In this document: positions 16,837 through 25,536 of the stretch, piece by piece | Position numbering within the stretch: position 1 is the stretch's first letter | Layout: each line of letters opens with the position of its first letter | Assembly: GCA_934692665.1 (NCBI GenBank) | Contig: CAKUUG010000014.1 | Span: forward strand, 1-36,744 | Direction of reading: 5' to 3' | Length of the DNA: 36,744 nucleotides | From: an uncultured Candidatus Melainabacteria bacterium | Lineage (GTDB): Bacteria; Cyanobacteriota; Vampirovibrionia; Gastranaerophilales; Gastranaerophilaceae | Program-made: the position numbers and the translations under genes | Notes under the pieces: generated by a model | Databases searched by the model: none | What the model was told of the DNA's origin: nothing | What the model saw: only the letters and a program-made list of their open reading frames with translations

Positions 16837-17649
16837 TTAGCCGATATGGACTTCTTCAGCGTCTATTTTGTCAAATTCTTTGCGTGCAGCTTCTTGAATA
16901 AGTTTGCCTTTTGCAAAATTGTGAGCTGATTTTTCTTTTATGTCTTTTGAAATTCCATTTGCTAACTTGTTTTGTACACAGCCAAACGCAGCAATTGTAC
17001 CAACTGGTGCAACAACTCTTGCTGCTTTGAATACTGTTTGGTGCTTAGCTTCAAAAGGTGCGACTTTTTCAGAAACAAATTTTCCCAACTTTGATGTATT
17101 TATTTCTTCTACGAGTTTTTTTCCATCGTTAACCAATGCTTTTGCAAGACCTGATTGCGAATTTTTTGCTTTAGCATGTGCCATAGTACCTACATAAGCA
17201 AGACCGGAAAGTGCAAGAACCGTTCCTGCAACACTTGCGACTGTTTTAATTGCTTCGCTTGTTTTAGCCGGTTTTGGAGCTTCATTGCTTGGTTTGTTGA
17301 TATGATTCATTGTGTTATCAACTTTATCAGAAACTTTATCAGCAACTAGTGCAGCTACTAAAAAACCCACTCCAGACGCAATCTTTCCAGATAATTTGCC
17401 GGGATGGGTTAAAGCATAAGCCGTTCCTATCATTCCTGTTGCTATCGCAGGCATAGCCTTAAATAACTTCGATTTGTTACTCTTTTCAACCTCGCTATGA
17501 GCCTTTAGGACACTTTTCAGCATTAAGGTATCATCGTCCATCTGCTCGAAATACTTGTATCGTTTTCTGCCGTTATCGGCTTCTGTAGTTACAGATTTTC
17601 CAAAATGTCTGGGGCTTTGACAATTTAGATTTATGTTTTTGACGTTCAT
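16837..17649 (-). CDS. Unrecognised membrane-associated protein, 270 aa
   Basis: I cannot name a family. The N-terminal 25 residues (MNVKNINLNCQSPRHFGKSV) are polar and contain a short Phe-Gly-Lys motif that I associate, from memory only, with lineage-specific proteins of gut Melainabacteria. Hydrophobic, Ala/Gly/Val-rich segments lie at about 66-82, 85-103, 132-152 and 214-230, separated by Lys-rich stretches, suggesting two hairpins in or on a membrane. The C-terminal 40 residues are helical and charged, ending in AEEVHIG. TGAGGAAAA directly upstream supports the start. It is convergent with GH57 and divergent from the homocitrate synthase-family gene. Confidence 0.75.
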   Translation of the reverse strand: MNVKNINLNCQSPRHFGKSVTTEADNGRKRYKYFEQMDDDTLMLKSVLKAHSEVEKSNKSKLFKAMPAIATGMIGTAYALTHPGKLSGKIASGVGFLVAALVADKVSDKVDNTMNHINKPSNEAPKPAKTSEAIKTVASVAGTVLALSGLAYVGTMAHAKAKNSQSGLAKALVNDGKKLVEEINTSKLGKFVSEKVAPFEAKHQTVFKAARVVAPVGTIAAFGCVQNKLANGISKDIKEKSAHNFAKGKLIQEAARKEFDKIDAEEVHIG

Positions 17650-17742
17650 TTTTCCTCACAAGAATAAAATAAAGACGTATAATTATTGTAATACATTTTA
17701 AAAAAAATACAATAGCTAAAGCCAAATTTTACAATTATTAAC

Positions 17743-17770
17743 TTTAAAAGCAAATTTGAAATGCTATAAT
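17743..17770 (+). promoter_or_regulatory. Promoter of the 17807 gene
   Basis: An extended -10 (TGCTATAAT, 17762-17770) is a perfect match to consensus. A weak -35, TTTAAA at 17743-17748, lies 16 bases upstream. The predicted start near 17777 leaves a leader of about 30 bases ending in GGAGC before the ATG at 17807. Confidence 0.65.
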
Positions 17771-17806
17771 TTAGTATGTGTCAGCAAATAATATTTTTGG
17801 AGCAGT

Positions 17807-19111
17807 ATGAACTATATTAAATTTGTAGATGTAACCAACAGAGATGGTGTTCAAACTTCACGTTTAGGTTTAGCAAAATTGCAAAAAACAATAATAAATC
17901 TCATGCTTAACGAAATGGGGATTACGCAATCAGAATTTGGTTTTCCTACAACAAAGCATGAACTTAATTATTTAAATGGAAATTTAGAACTTGTTGAGCG
18001 TGGCGTCATCAACAAAACTCGTCTTTCAGGCTGGATGAGAGCAATAAAAAGCGATGTAGTCGAATCATTTAAAAATGTTCCGAAGCTTCAATATATCAAT
18101 CTTTCACAATCAACATCAGAACAAATGATAAATGGAAAATACTTGGGCAAAAAGACTCCATCTGATGTATTAAATGACACTTTAGAAGCAATAAACGAAG
18201 CGATAAACCAAAATGCAAAATGCATAGGAGTAAATGCAGAAGATGCTTCTCGTTCTAATCTTGATTATCTGATAGAATATGCAAAACAATGCAAAAAATA
18301 CGGTGCAACTCGTTTTCGCTACTGCGATACGTTAGGTTACGATGATCCAAAAACCGCTTACGATAGGATTTATACTATCGCAAAAGAAACAGGAATGGAA
18401 ATTGAATTACATTTTCATAATGATTTAGGCATGGCAACAGCATGTTCTGTTATGGGTGCAAAAGCTGCAATTGACGCCGGAGTGGATGCTTGGATTAATA
18501 CCGCAATAAACGGTATGGGAGAAAGAGCCGGAAATGCTGATTTGGTTTCTTGTATTTTGGCTGTTACAAAATCTTCCGGATTTAAAAATAACTACAAAAT
18601 CGACCCTCAAATAGATTTGTCAAAAGCTTGGAAACTTGCAAAATATACTTCTTATGCTTTTGGTGTACCTATTCCGATAAATCAAGTTGCAGTAGGTGAT
18701 AATGCTTTTGCCCATGAATCAGGAATCCACGCAGATGGAGCCTTAAAAGACAGAAGAAACTATGAATTGTACGATTTTGAAGAACTAGGCAGAGGTGAGC
18801 CGGAAATTATTGAAACGGGCAGAATGATTACCGTTGGCGAATATGGCGGCATCAAGGGTTTTAGAAACGTATTTTCACAATTAGAACTGGAATTCCATGA
18901 TGAAGACGAAGCAAGAAATATTCTAGAACTGGCTCGTTATGCAAACGTTCATACTCAAAAACCATTGACTGATAGCGAACTTAAATTTATCTATTTCTAC
19001 CCAAATATTGCAGCAAAAATCATGACGGTTGACCCATATTATTCTCCAAAAGGAGCTTTAAGAGAAAGAATGGAAAGACTGGAACATGTTGCTGGTTCAA
19101 AAATCATATAA
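17807..19111 (+). CDS. Homocitrate synthase/2-isopropylmalate synthase-family enzyme
   Basis: This 434-residue acyl-CoA:2-oxoacid condensing enzyme belongs to the LeuA/NifV/Re-citrate synthase superfamily. The TIM-barrel active site is visible: R12-D13 in NRDGVQT, the metal ligands H202-x-H204 in ELHFHNDLGMA, the AINGMGERAGNADL loop (about 233-246), and the AFAHESGIHADG motif of the flexible region. The opening TNRDGVQTSRLGL differs from the TLRDGEQ of true LeuA and resembles, from memory, the homocitrate/Re-citrate synthases of anaerobes, so the product could be homocitrate or (Re)-citrate. It lacks the C-terminal leucine-regulatory domain. No leuBCD or nif genes are near. It is followed after 20 bases by miaB, likely in the same transcript. 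Confidence 0.85.
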   Translation: MNYIKFVDVTNRDGVQTSRLGLAKLQKTIINLMLNEMGITQSEFGFPTTKHELNYLNGNLELVERGVINKTRLSGWMRAIKSDVVESFKNVPKLQYINLSQSTSEQMINGKYLGKKTPSDVLNDTLEAINEAINQNAKCIGVNAEDASRSNLDYLIEYAKQCKKYGATRFRYCDTLGYDDPKTAYDRIYTIAKETGMEIELHFHNDLGMATACSVMGAKAAIDAGVDAWINTAINGMGERAGNADLVSCILAVTKSSGFKNNYKIDPQIDLSKAWKLAKYTSYAFGVPIPINQVAVGDNAFAHESGIHADGALKDRRNYELYDFEELGRGEPEIIETGRMITVGEYGGIKGFRNVFSQLELEFHDEDEARNILELARYANVHTQKPLTDSELKFIYFYPNIAAKIMTVDPYYSPKGALRERMERLEHVAGSKII

Positions 19112-19131
19112 TAACATTTAAGGCAAATAAA

Positions 19132-20445
19132 ATGAAAAAACTTTTTATAGACACTCTAGGTTGTCAGATGAACAAATCAGACACAGAAAGAATAATTGGC
19201 ATGCTGTCGCATTTCGACTATTCTGTTACAGAAGACGAATCAGAAGCTGATTTGTTTATTGTGAACACTTGTGCAATTCGCCAATTATCTACAGACAAAG
19301 CTTACTCTCGTTTGGGCAATTGGGGAAGAATCAAAAAAGAAAAGAAAAAAGAAGGCAAAACAACAAAAATTGCAATATCAGGTTGTGTTGCTCAATTGGA
19401 AAAAGAACAGTTATTGAAAAAATTTCCACAAGTAGACCTTGTTTTTGGAACAAGAAACATAAATCAGCTTCCAGAATTGTTAAAAGAGATAGAAGAAAAA
19501 AGAGTCTGTGCGACTTCTGACAATCCAATAGAAGAAAACGACTATAATATCGCAAGGGTAGAGTCGATTAATGCTTGGCTTCCTATAATGGAAGGGTGTA
19601 ATAACTTCTGTTCTTATTGCGTTGTACCTTATACAAGAGGTAGAGAACGTTCAAGAACAATTGATGCAATCGTAAAAGAAGCACAACAAATAATAAAAGA
19701 CGGTTTTAAAGAAATCACTCTTTTAGGGCAGAATGTTGATTCGTACGGCAAAAATCTAAACGATGACACAAATTTTGCAAAATTACTAAAAACTCTAGAT
19801 GAACTGGAAGGCGATTTTAGAATCAGGTTCACTTCTTCTTATCCTACCGATATTACAGATGAAGTAATTGAAACAGTCAAAAATTCAAAAAAAATCTGCG
19901 AATGTTTCCATATTCCTATGCAATCGGGGAACGACAGGATTTTGAAAGCAATGAACAGACGCTACAATGTAGAAGAATATTCAAAAATCGTAGAAAAAAT
20001 CAGAAATAATATAGAAAATGTTGCAATTACATCAGATTTTATTGCAGGATTTCCATCAGAAACAGAAGAGGAATTTAACGATACTATAAAAGCAATAGAC
20101 AATTTGCAACTTGATTATTCAAATACAGCCGCATATTCGCCTCGTCCTTTTACACCGGCAGGCAAAATGACGGACAAATTTGTGCCGGATGAAGTAAAAA
20201 AACAAAGACTTCAGATTTTAAACGACAAAGTAAAGCTTGCTTCTCTTAAATCTAACGAAAAGTACATCGGAAAAACTCTAGAAGTATTAATAGATGGAGT
20301 TAAAGACAATGTATTTCAAGGTAGAACCAGAAATAACAAAGTTGTTCATATTCAAGATGACAAAAAATACGAAATCGGACAATTTGTTAATGTGAAGATT
20401 GATAGAGTTTCTACTTGGTGCTGTTTTGGAAAAAGTGTAGAGTAA
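19132..20445 (+). CDS. miaB: tRNA-2-methylthio-N6-dimethylallyladenosine synthase MiaB
   Basis: MiaB is a radical-SAM enzyme that adds a methylthio group to i6A37 in tRNAs reading UNN codons. The 437-residue protein has the three UPF0004 cysteines C11, C47 and C85 for the auxiliary cluster, the radical-SAM C156-x3-C160-x2-C163 (CNNFCSYC), the VPYTRGRERSR segment, and a C-terminal TRAM domain from about 375 on. Length and order match MiaB rather than MtaB, RimO or the archaeal CDKAL1 type. It starts at an ATG preceded by AAGG, 20 bases after the homocitrate synthase-family gene. It ends three bases before a convergent small gene, with no terminator visible between them. Confidence 0.95.
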   Translation: MKKLFIDTLGCQMNKSDTERIIGMLSHFDYSVTEDESEADLFIVNTCAIRQLSTDKAYSRLGNWGRIKKEKKKEGKTTKIAISGCVAQLEKEQLLKKFPQVDLVFGTRNINQLPELLKEIEEKRVCATSDNPIEENDYNIARVESINAWLPIMEGCNNFCSYCVVPYTRGRERSRTIDAIVKEAQQIIKDGFKEITLLGQNVDSYGKNLNDDTNFAKLLKTLDELEGDFRIRFTSSYPTDITDEVIETVKNSKKICECFHIPMQSGNDRILKAMNRRYNVEEYSKIVEKIRNNIENVAITSDFIAGFPSETEEEFNDTIKAIDNLQLDYSNTAAYSPRPFTPAGKMTDKFVPDEVKKQRLQILNDKVKLASLKSNEKYIGKTLEVLIDGVKDNVFQGRTRNNKVVHIQDDKKYEIGQFVNVKIDRVSTWCCFGKSVE

Positions 20446-20448
20446 AAT

Positions 20449-20721
20449 CTACCTCAAATTTTCAAGCACTCTGGTTGAAGAACTAAAGTTTAGAGAATTG
20501 TAATTGTCCATATATAGTCGTTCACCCAAAAATAAAATATCGTTTTGGTTTATCAATTTTTTGGTCGGAGCAGGAATTTTTGTACAATTTTTTGAATCTT
20601 CTTGTTTGTTGCAATCAAAAATAAAAGATGTATCTTTTTTATCGAAATCAATAGTATCTTTTGCACAAGCAAAAGTAGACACCACAACAAACAAGAACAA
20701 AAATTTGAGAATATTTTTCAT
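20449..20721 (-). CDS. Small exported protein, 90 aa
   Basis: The N-terminus is a clear Sec signal peptide (MKNILKFLFLFVVVSTFACA), probably cut after the AxA site ACA; the TFAC sequence could also be read as a weak lipobox. About 70 residues of mature protein follow, Asp-, Lys- and Asn-rich with two Cys in the middle (about 37 and 46) that could form a disulfide. I see no known domain. The ATG at 20721 is preferred over a TTG two codons upstream; neither has a ribosome binding site. The protein is convergent with miaB. Confidence 0.6.
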   Translation of the reverse strand: MKNILKFLFLFVVVSTFACAKDTIDFDKKDTSFIFDCNKQEDSKNCTKIPAPTKKLINQNDILFLGERLYMDNYNSLNFSSSTRVLENLR

Positions 20722-20760
20722 AATCAATATTTTAATATAAAAAATATAAAAGTTAAAAAT

Positions 20761-20790
20761 TTGCTAATTACAAAAATTTTAAAGTATAAT
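20761..20790 (+). promoter_or_regulatory. Promoter of serC
   Basis: TTGCTA at 20761-20766 and a perfect TATAAT at 20785-20790, 18 bases apart, predict a start near 20797. The leader of about 20 bases contains AAGGAG six bases before the serC ATG. Confidence 0.65.
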
Positions 20791-20815
20791 GACCATAACA
20801 AACAAGGAGAATAAA

Positions 20816-21907
20816 ATGGAAAAATACGGACGCAAGTACAATTTTTCGGCAGGACCTGCGGTTTTGCCACTTGAAGTTTTAGAAACAGCAAGAGATGAAA
20901 TGCTAAATTATAAAAATTCAGGCATGAGCGTAATGGAAATGTCTCATCGTTCCAAAACTTATGATGACATAATTAAAACAGCAGAAAAAGATTTAAGAGA
21001 ACTTTTAAATATACCTGACAATTACAAAGTCTTGTTTTTGCAAGGTGGGGCTCATCTTCAGTTTTCTATGGTACCTATTAATTTGTTGAAAAATGGCACA
21101 GCAGACTATATTGTGACAGGTCAATGGGCAAAAAAAGCTTATATTGAAGCTCAAAAATATGGAAAAATCAACAAAATTGCAACTTCAGAAGATAAAAACT
21201 TCTCTTATATACCAGACTGTAGTGATTTGAATATTTCTTCCGATGCAGACTACGTTTATATTTGCGAAAACAATACAATATACGGAACAAAATTTCACAC
21301 TTTACCAAACACAAAAGGCAAAGTTTTAGTTTCTGATATGTCGTCTTGCTTTTTGTCTGAACCGGTTGATGTTACAAAATATGGTTTAATATATGCAGGA
21401 GTTCAAAAAAACGTCGGTCCTGCAGGTGTACAAATAGTCATAATTAGGGAAGATTTGATTAGAGAAGATTTGCCCGACTGGTGTCCTACAATGCTAAAAT
21501 ACAAAACCCATGCAGACAATGACAGCCTATACAACACACCACCGGCGTATGGAATTTATATTTGCGGTCTTGTATTTAAATGGTTAAAGAAAAATGGCGG
21601 ATTAGCAAAAATGAAAGAGCTAAACGAACAAAAAGCAAAAGTTCTTTATGATTTTCTCGATAATTCAAAATTATTCAAAGGAACAGTAGAGAAAAATTCT
21701 CGCTCTTTGATGAATGTGCCTTTCGTTACAGGAAGCGACGAACTAGATAAAAAATTCATAGAAAAAGCAAAAGAAAACGATCTTCTTCAACTAAAAGGTC
21801 ATAGAACAGTCGGCGGAATGAGAGCTTCTATCTACAATGCAATGCCTATTGAGGGTGTTGAAAAATTGGTAGAATTTATGGAAAAATTCGAAAAAGAAAA
21901 TATATAA
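20816..21907 (+). CDS. serC: Phosphoserine aminotransferase
   Basis: SerC converts 3-phosphohydroxypyruvate and glutamate to phosphoserine in serine synthesis and also serves pyridoxal phosphate synthesis. This 363-residue class V aminotransferase shows the N-terminal NFSAGPAVLP, GMSVMEMSHRS, the LFLQGGAHLQF segment, the probable PLP lysine K198 in GVQKNVGPAGV, YNTPPAYGIY and the late GGMRASIYNAMP. The start at 20816 gives MEKYGRKYNFSAGP and has AAGGAG six bases upstream, so the frame extending nine codons further is not used. Typical family length; an intrinsic terminator follows. No serA or serB is nearby. Confidence 0.96.
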   Translation: MEKYGRKYNFSAGPAVLPLEVLETARDEMLNYKNSGMSVMEMSHRSKTYDDIIKTAEKDLRELLNIPDNYKVLFLQGGAHLQFSMVPINLLKNGTADYIVTGQWAKKAYIEAQKYGKINKIATSEDKNFSYIPDCSDLNISSDADYVYICENNTIYGTKFHTLPNTKGKVLVSDMSSCFLSEPVDVTKYGLIYAGVQKNVGPAGVQIVIIREDLIREDLPDWCPTMLKYKTHADNDSLYNTPPAYGIYICGLVFKWLKKNGGLAKMKELNEQKAKVLYDFLDNSKLFKGTVEKNSRSLMNVPFVTGSDELDKKFIEKAKENDLLQLKGHRTVGGMRASIYNAMPIEGVEKLVEFMEKFEKENI

Positions 21908-21912
21908 AATTT

Positions 21913-21937
21913 ACGGGTGAAATTTTCACCCGTTTTT
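21913..21937 (+). terminator. Intrinsic terminator behind serC
   Basis: ACGGGTGA (21913-21920) pairs with TCACCCGT (21925-21932) around a short AT-rich loop, and TTTTT follows. The compact GC-rich stem stands out against the AT-rich background. Confidence 0.92.
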
Positions 21938-21991
21938 AAAGTTTTCGTTTTTATGCTACTATAACTAAAAAGGAAGATTCAAAGTTTATTT

Positions 21992-23773
21992 ATGCCAAAA
22001 ATTTCAATTATAGTGCCTGTTTACAATGTAGAAAAATATCTATCTGAGTGTCTTGATTCACTAATTCATCAGACATTTAAAGACATAGAAATTATTTGTA
22101 TAAACGATGGTTCTCCTGACAATTCGCTTGAAATTTTAAAAACATATCAAAGCAAAGATTCAAGAATTAAAATAATTTCTCAAAAAAACAAAGGCATATC
22201 AGCTGCGAGAAACTCAGGAATAAAAGCTGCAACAGGTGATTACATAGGCTTTGTAGATTCAGACGATTGGGTTGATTTGGATTTTTATGAAAAACTATAC
22301 AATGCAATTGTTGAAAAAAACGTTTCTATTGCTTCAGCTTCTATAATAAGAAAAAGAAAATTCGCTCAAAAATATAGAGTGTTGTATAAAAATGAAACCA
22401 TAAAAACAAATCTCAAAGACAAATTGAATCTTTGCGATATACCGAAATGCTGCTATGTTTGGAACAAATTGTACAAAAAAGAACTCCTTGAAAATAATTT
22501 GTTTATAGAAAACAGATATTTCGAAGATATTTTATGGCTACCGGAAACTATAAAAAAAGCCGACAAAATCGCAAGCGTACCAGATACAAACTATTATTAC
22601 AGAGTTAACAACAATTCTATCGTAAAAAAAACACCAACAGCAAAAAAGCAGTTTGATTCTTATTTTGCAAAAAAACACTTGGTAAAATTTTACGAAGAAA
22701 ACAATCTGATATTAGATGAAAAACTCCAAAATATCACAAAAAAAATAAAGTACTTTTATAATATTCCGATTTACAAGCTCAAAGAAAAAAACAACAAAGA
22801 AAATATCTACCTGTTTGGCTTTTTAAAAATTCCAACGTTTTTAAAAAATTCTTTTGAAACATTAAATACATTTACAAAAAAAATATTTTCCATTTCCGTT
22901 ATTGATTATCATTTGATGATTTATATTTTTGGCATACAAATAAGAAAAAAATTAAAAACAAAACCAAAAAATCCGAAATTAAAAGGTTTTGGCATTACAA
23001 AAGAAAAAAGAACACCAAAAATAATCGCAAGCCTGACAACATTTCCTGATAGAATAAACGTTGTTTCAAAAACAATAAAAACTATCCTCAATCAAACTCT
23101 AAAAGCAGATGAAGTTATCTTGTGGCTAGCGTGTGAACAATTTCCAAACAAAGAAAACGACTTGCCTTTTGATTTGATTGATCTAAAAAATTATGGTTTA
23201 ACAATAAAATTTTACCATGACATAAAATCTTATAAAAAACTAATACCAACTTTAAAAGAGTACAAAAACGACATAATTGTTACATTTGATGATGATATTT
23301 ATTATGACAACGACGTGATAGAATCTTTGTACAATTCATATCTAATAAACCCGAATTGTATCCACGCAAACAGAAGTCACAGAGTTTATATAAAAAATAA
23401 CACTATCATCCCAAAACCAAATTCTGATATTTATTGGAAAAATTATTCAACGCCTTCTTACAAAAATACAATTATAGGATGCGGCGGAGTTTTGTATCCA
23501 CCCAAGTGTTTTGATGATAGAGTTTTAGATGAAGAAAAATTCAAAACAATCATCCCAACACAAGATGATGTGTGGTTTTGGGCAATGGCAGTATTGAACA
23601 AAAGAAAAATAAATGTTGTAAAATCGTATTCAATGCAGCTTCAAACAATAGAAAATAGTCAAAACGCAGGCCTGTGTAAAATAAACAACAAAAAAACAAA
23701 CGGCAAAAACAGTTTTCAAATAATAGGAAGCGAATTTAGGGAACTTATTTCTATAATAAAAGAAGAAAAATAA
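21992..23773 (+). CDS. Two-domain glycosyltransferase (GT2 plus second GT-A domain)
   Basis: This 593-residue protein joins two glycosyltransferase domains. Residues 3-240 are a GT2 domain (SIIVPVYNVEKYL at 5-17, NDGSPD, and the DSDD at 89-92 that binds the metal-nucleotide sugar). Residues 343-570 start SLTTFPDRINVV and contain D433-D-D-I-Y, the equivalent metal motif of a second GT-A-type domain as seen in capsule and lipooligosaccharide clusters. The linker holds two short look-alike elements, IYLFGFLKI (about 272-280) and IYIFGIQI (about 310-317). No membrane spans are evident. It probably builds a surface polysaccharide by adding two sugars; which ones is unknown. The only likely ribosome binding site, AAGGAAG at 21970-21976, lies 15 bases before the ATG, which is unusually far. 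Confidence 0.85.
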   Translation: MPKISIIVPVYNVEKYLSECLDSLIHQTFKDIEIICINDGSPDNSLEILKTYQSKDSRIKIISQKNKGISAARNSGIKAATGDYIGFVDSDDWVDLDFYEKLYNAIVEKNVSIASASIIRKRKFAQKYRVLYKNETIKTNLKDKLNLCDIPKCCYVWNKLYKKELLENNLFIENRYFEDILWLPETIKKADKIASVPDTNYYYRVNNNSIVKKTPTAKKQFDSYFAKKHLVKFYEENNLILDEKLQNITKKIKYFYNIPIYKLKEKNNKENIYLFGFLKIPTFLKNSFETLNTFTKKIFSISVIDYHLMIYIFGIQIRKKLKTKPKNPKLKGFGITKEKRTPKIIASLTTFPDRINVVSKTIKTILNQTLKADEVILWLACEQFPNKENDLPFDLIDLKNYGLTIKFYHDIKSYKKLIPTLKEYKNDIIVTFDDDIYYDNDVIESLYNSYLINPNCIHANRSHRVYIKNNTIIPKPNSDIYWKNYSTPSYKNTIIGCGGVLYPPKCFDDRVLDEEKFKTIIPTQDDVWFWAMAVLNKRKINVVKSYSMQLQTIENSQNAGLCKINNKKTNGKNSFQIIGSEFRELISIIKEEK

Positions 23774-23774
23774 C

Positions 23775-24061
23775 CTACAAATCTACAAACTTATACACCA
23801 TCCAATCACCAACTTTTGTTTTGTTTTCAAAAACAAGCTTTTCTCCTGCCCACTCTAGTGCTTCATTCCTGTTTAATGAAGCAATCAAAAACAAAAACGG
23901 GGTTTTTTTGTATCGAATGTCGTCTTTTGCGATTGTTTCCAATCCATAGGAATTAAATAGACTCACAGTTTCCAAATCTACAACAAACAAATTTTCGCCT
24001 TTGTTTGTATGAATTTTATTGTCCAAATATGAAAACACACATTTTTTAGCTTCTTGTTGGT
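23775..24061 (-). pseudogene. Out-of-frame C-terminal piece of the GT-C glycosyltransferase
   Basis: About 95 codons continue the protein of the gene at 24062-25456 in another frame. Adding one base to the nine-base A run at 24064-24072 would make both one protein of about 560 residues, joining ...YRVFF to LNQQEAKKC. The piece looks like the soluble end of such enzymes (NLFVVDLETV ... DWMVYKFVDL). It has a GTG at 24038 but no ribosome binding site, so it is unlikely to be a separate gene. Confidence 0.7.
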
Positions 24062-25456
24062 TTAAAAAAAAACTCTATACAACTCATAGCCGTTTTTGTA
24101 GGCATCATAGGTTGTTCCTTTGTTGTAAACTTCAGGAAAATTGTATTTGCTTATTGTATATGCAATGTTGTCATTTTCATTATAGTATTTTAAAAATGAT
24201 TTTTTTGGATAAAACAAAAACAAAATCTTGTCGTTTTTTTTCATTCCCATTTCGTTCATTGCTAAAATAGGAAGTCTTTGGCCTTCTGTTCTGACCAGTC
24301 GAATCGCAGACGTATGTGATACTATAACAAAAAATAACGACATAAAAGCATAAATAGTTAAAAGAATTATTCTCGTGTTTTTGTTTGATATATAATTCAA
24401 TCCAACCGCAGCCAAAAGTATCAAAACAGGATAAAGTTCAGTCAGATATTTTGTCAAAAATATGATTTTTCCTGCAATTGATGCGATTAATATAGTTAAA
24501 AATGTCGTCAAAAACAAAACAAGAAGATATTTGTTTATTCTTTTTGATTCTAAAAAAACAGCCTTAACAATCAAAAACAAAGCAATTCCTGCCGGTATCA
24601 GTGCAAACAATACAAAACCAATATTTATATCGCCGGTTGGTGAAATTATTTGATTGTAGAAACTTTTTGGAGAATTTGTAAGATTTTTTAATACAGGCGA
24701 AAACAAATCCGTAAAATAGAAAAATATCTTTGACCAATTAAAAGGTGCCCACCATTGAGAAAAATAAGTAGGATGAACAAAGATTTTTAATATAAAAGGA
24801 ACAATAGGTACACAAAGAACCAATCCTGCAAGAATCTTTTTGTATGAATCGTCTTCTTTTTTCTTTTTTTGACGAAAAGCAATTAGTGCAAAGATATTGA
24901 ACAATACAAACACAAAACCTATTGTATGTTCCAATATCAATAAAACAGAAAAAATAGCAAGCCAAGTTGCATTTTTCTTCGATGGGGCTTCATACATTTT
25001 TATTGAAAACAATAAAATAAAAGAACTTAACAAAAATATCATCGAATAAATTCTTACTTCTTGTGAAAAATAAATCAAAAAAGAACTGATTGCACTAATA
25101 AAGGCACAAGTCAAACCTATTTTTGTTGATAAATCTTTTGTTTGGTAGTTTTTTCCAACAAAATACATAACCAAACAACCGCACAAATTTGGCACTAAAG
25201 AAGACACTCTGAGCATATAGTCAGAATTTTTAAATATCATCATCCAACCTTTTAAATAAAAATAGTGCAAAGGTGCGTGGCAGTTTGATTTTATGCCTTC
25301 AAAAAAATCAAATGGAAATTTAAGCATAGAAATCGTATAAACTACATACTCATCATTCCACAATCCTTCAGGTTTGTTTAAATTCCACAATCTGAACAAC
25401 AAACCCAAAAGCAAAATCAATATTAATATTACTTTGTTATCTTTTAAAATACTCAT
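24062..25456 (-). CDS. GT-C membrane glycosyltransferase (ArnT/PMT-like), frameshifted near its end
   Basis: The 464 residues visible carry around eleven to twelve hydrophobic spans typical of GT-C enzymes, which move a sugar from a lipid carrier onto a polysaccharide, lipid or protein at the outer face of the membrane. The catalytic D35-E36 in GLWNDEYVVY follows the first span, and SQEVRIYSM around 130 matches the (Q)E-x-R-x-Y motif of the family. The frame stops at TAA right after a run of nine Ts (plus-strand 24064-24072), and the missing soluble tail is found in the next frame (23775-24061). It may be an assembly error, a phase-variable switch or a gene relying on transcriptional slippage. 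The promoter sits so close that the mRNA may be leaderless. It lies next to another glycosyltransferase, convergently. Confidence 0.8.
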   Translation of the reverse strand: MSILKDNKVILILILLLGLLFRLWNLNKPEGLWNDEYVVYTISMLKFPFDFFEGIKSNCHAPLHYFYLKGWMMIFKNSDYMLRVSSLVPNLCGCLVMYFVGKNYQTKDLSTKIGLTCAFISAISSFLIYFSQEVRIYSMIFLLSSFILLFSIKMYEAPSKKNATWLAIFSVLLILEHTIGFVFVLFNIFALIAFRQKKKKEDDSYKKILAGLVLCVPIVPFILKIFVHPTYFSQWWAPFNWSKIFFYFTDLFSPVLKNLTNSPKSFYNQIISPTGDINIGFVLFALIPAGIALFLIVKAVFLESKRINKYLLVLFLTTFLTILIASIAGKIIFLTKYLTELYPVLILLAAVGLNYISNKNTRIILLTIYAFMSLFFVIVSHTSAIRLVRTEGQRLPILAMNEMGMKKNDKILFLFYPKKSFLKYYNENDNIAYTISKYNFPEVYNKGTTYDAYKNGYELYRVFF

Positions 25457-25462
25457 ACAAAG

Positions 25463-25491
25463 ATTCTATCAAAATCCTGTTTTATTGTCAT
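25463..25491 (-). promoter_or_regulatory. Promoter of the GT-C glycosyltransferase gene
   Basis: On the minus strand, ATGACA (25491-25486) and an extended -10 TGATAGAAT (hexamer 25468-25463) are 17 bases apart. The ATG begins at the seventh base after the -10, the expected start of transcription, so no leader is left. Confidence 0.6.
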
Positions 25492-25536
25492 TGAAAAATA
25501 AAAAAATCATTCAAACGACAGTTATTTTTAACAATA

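Noticed and set aside
23775..24038. The 87-codon frame as an independent gene
   Set aside because: No ribosome binding site, and a one-base shift at the nine-A tract joins it smoothly to the GT-C protein, which otherwise lacks its soluble tail.
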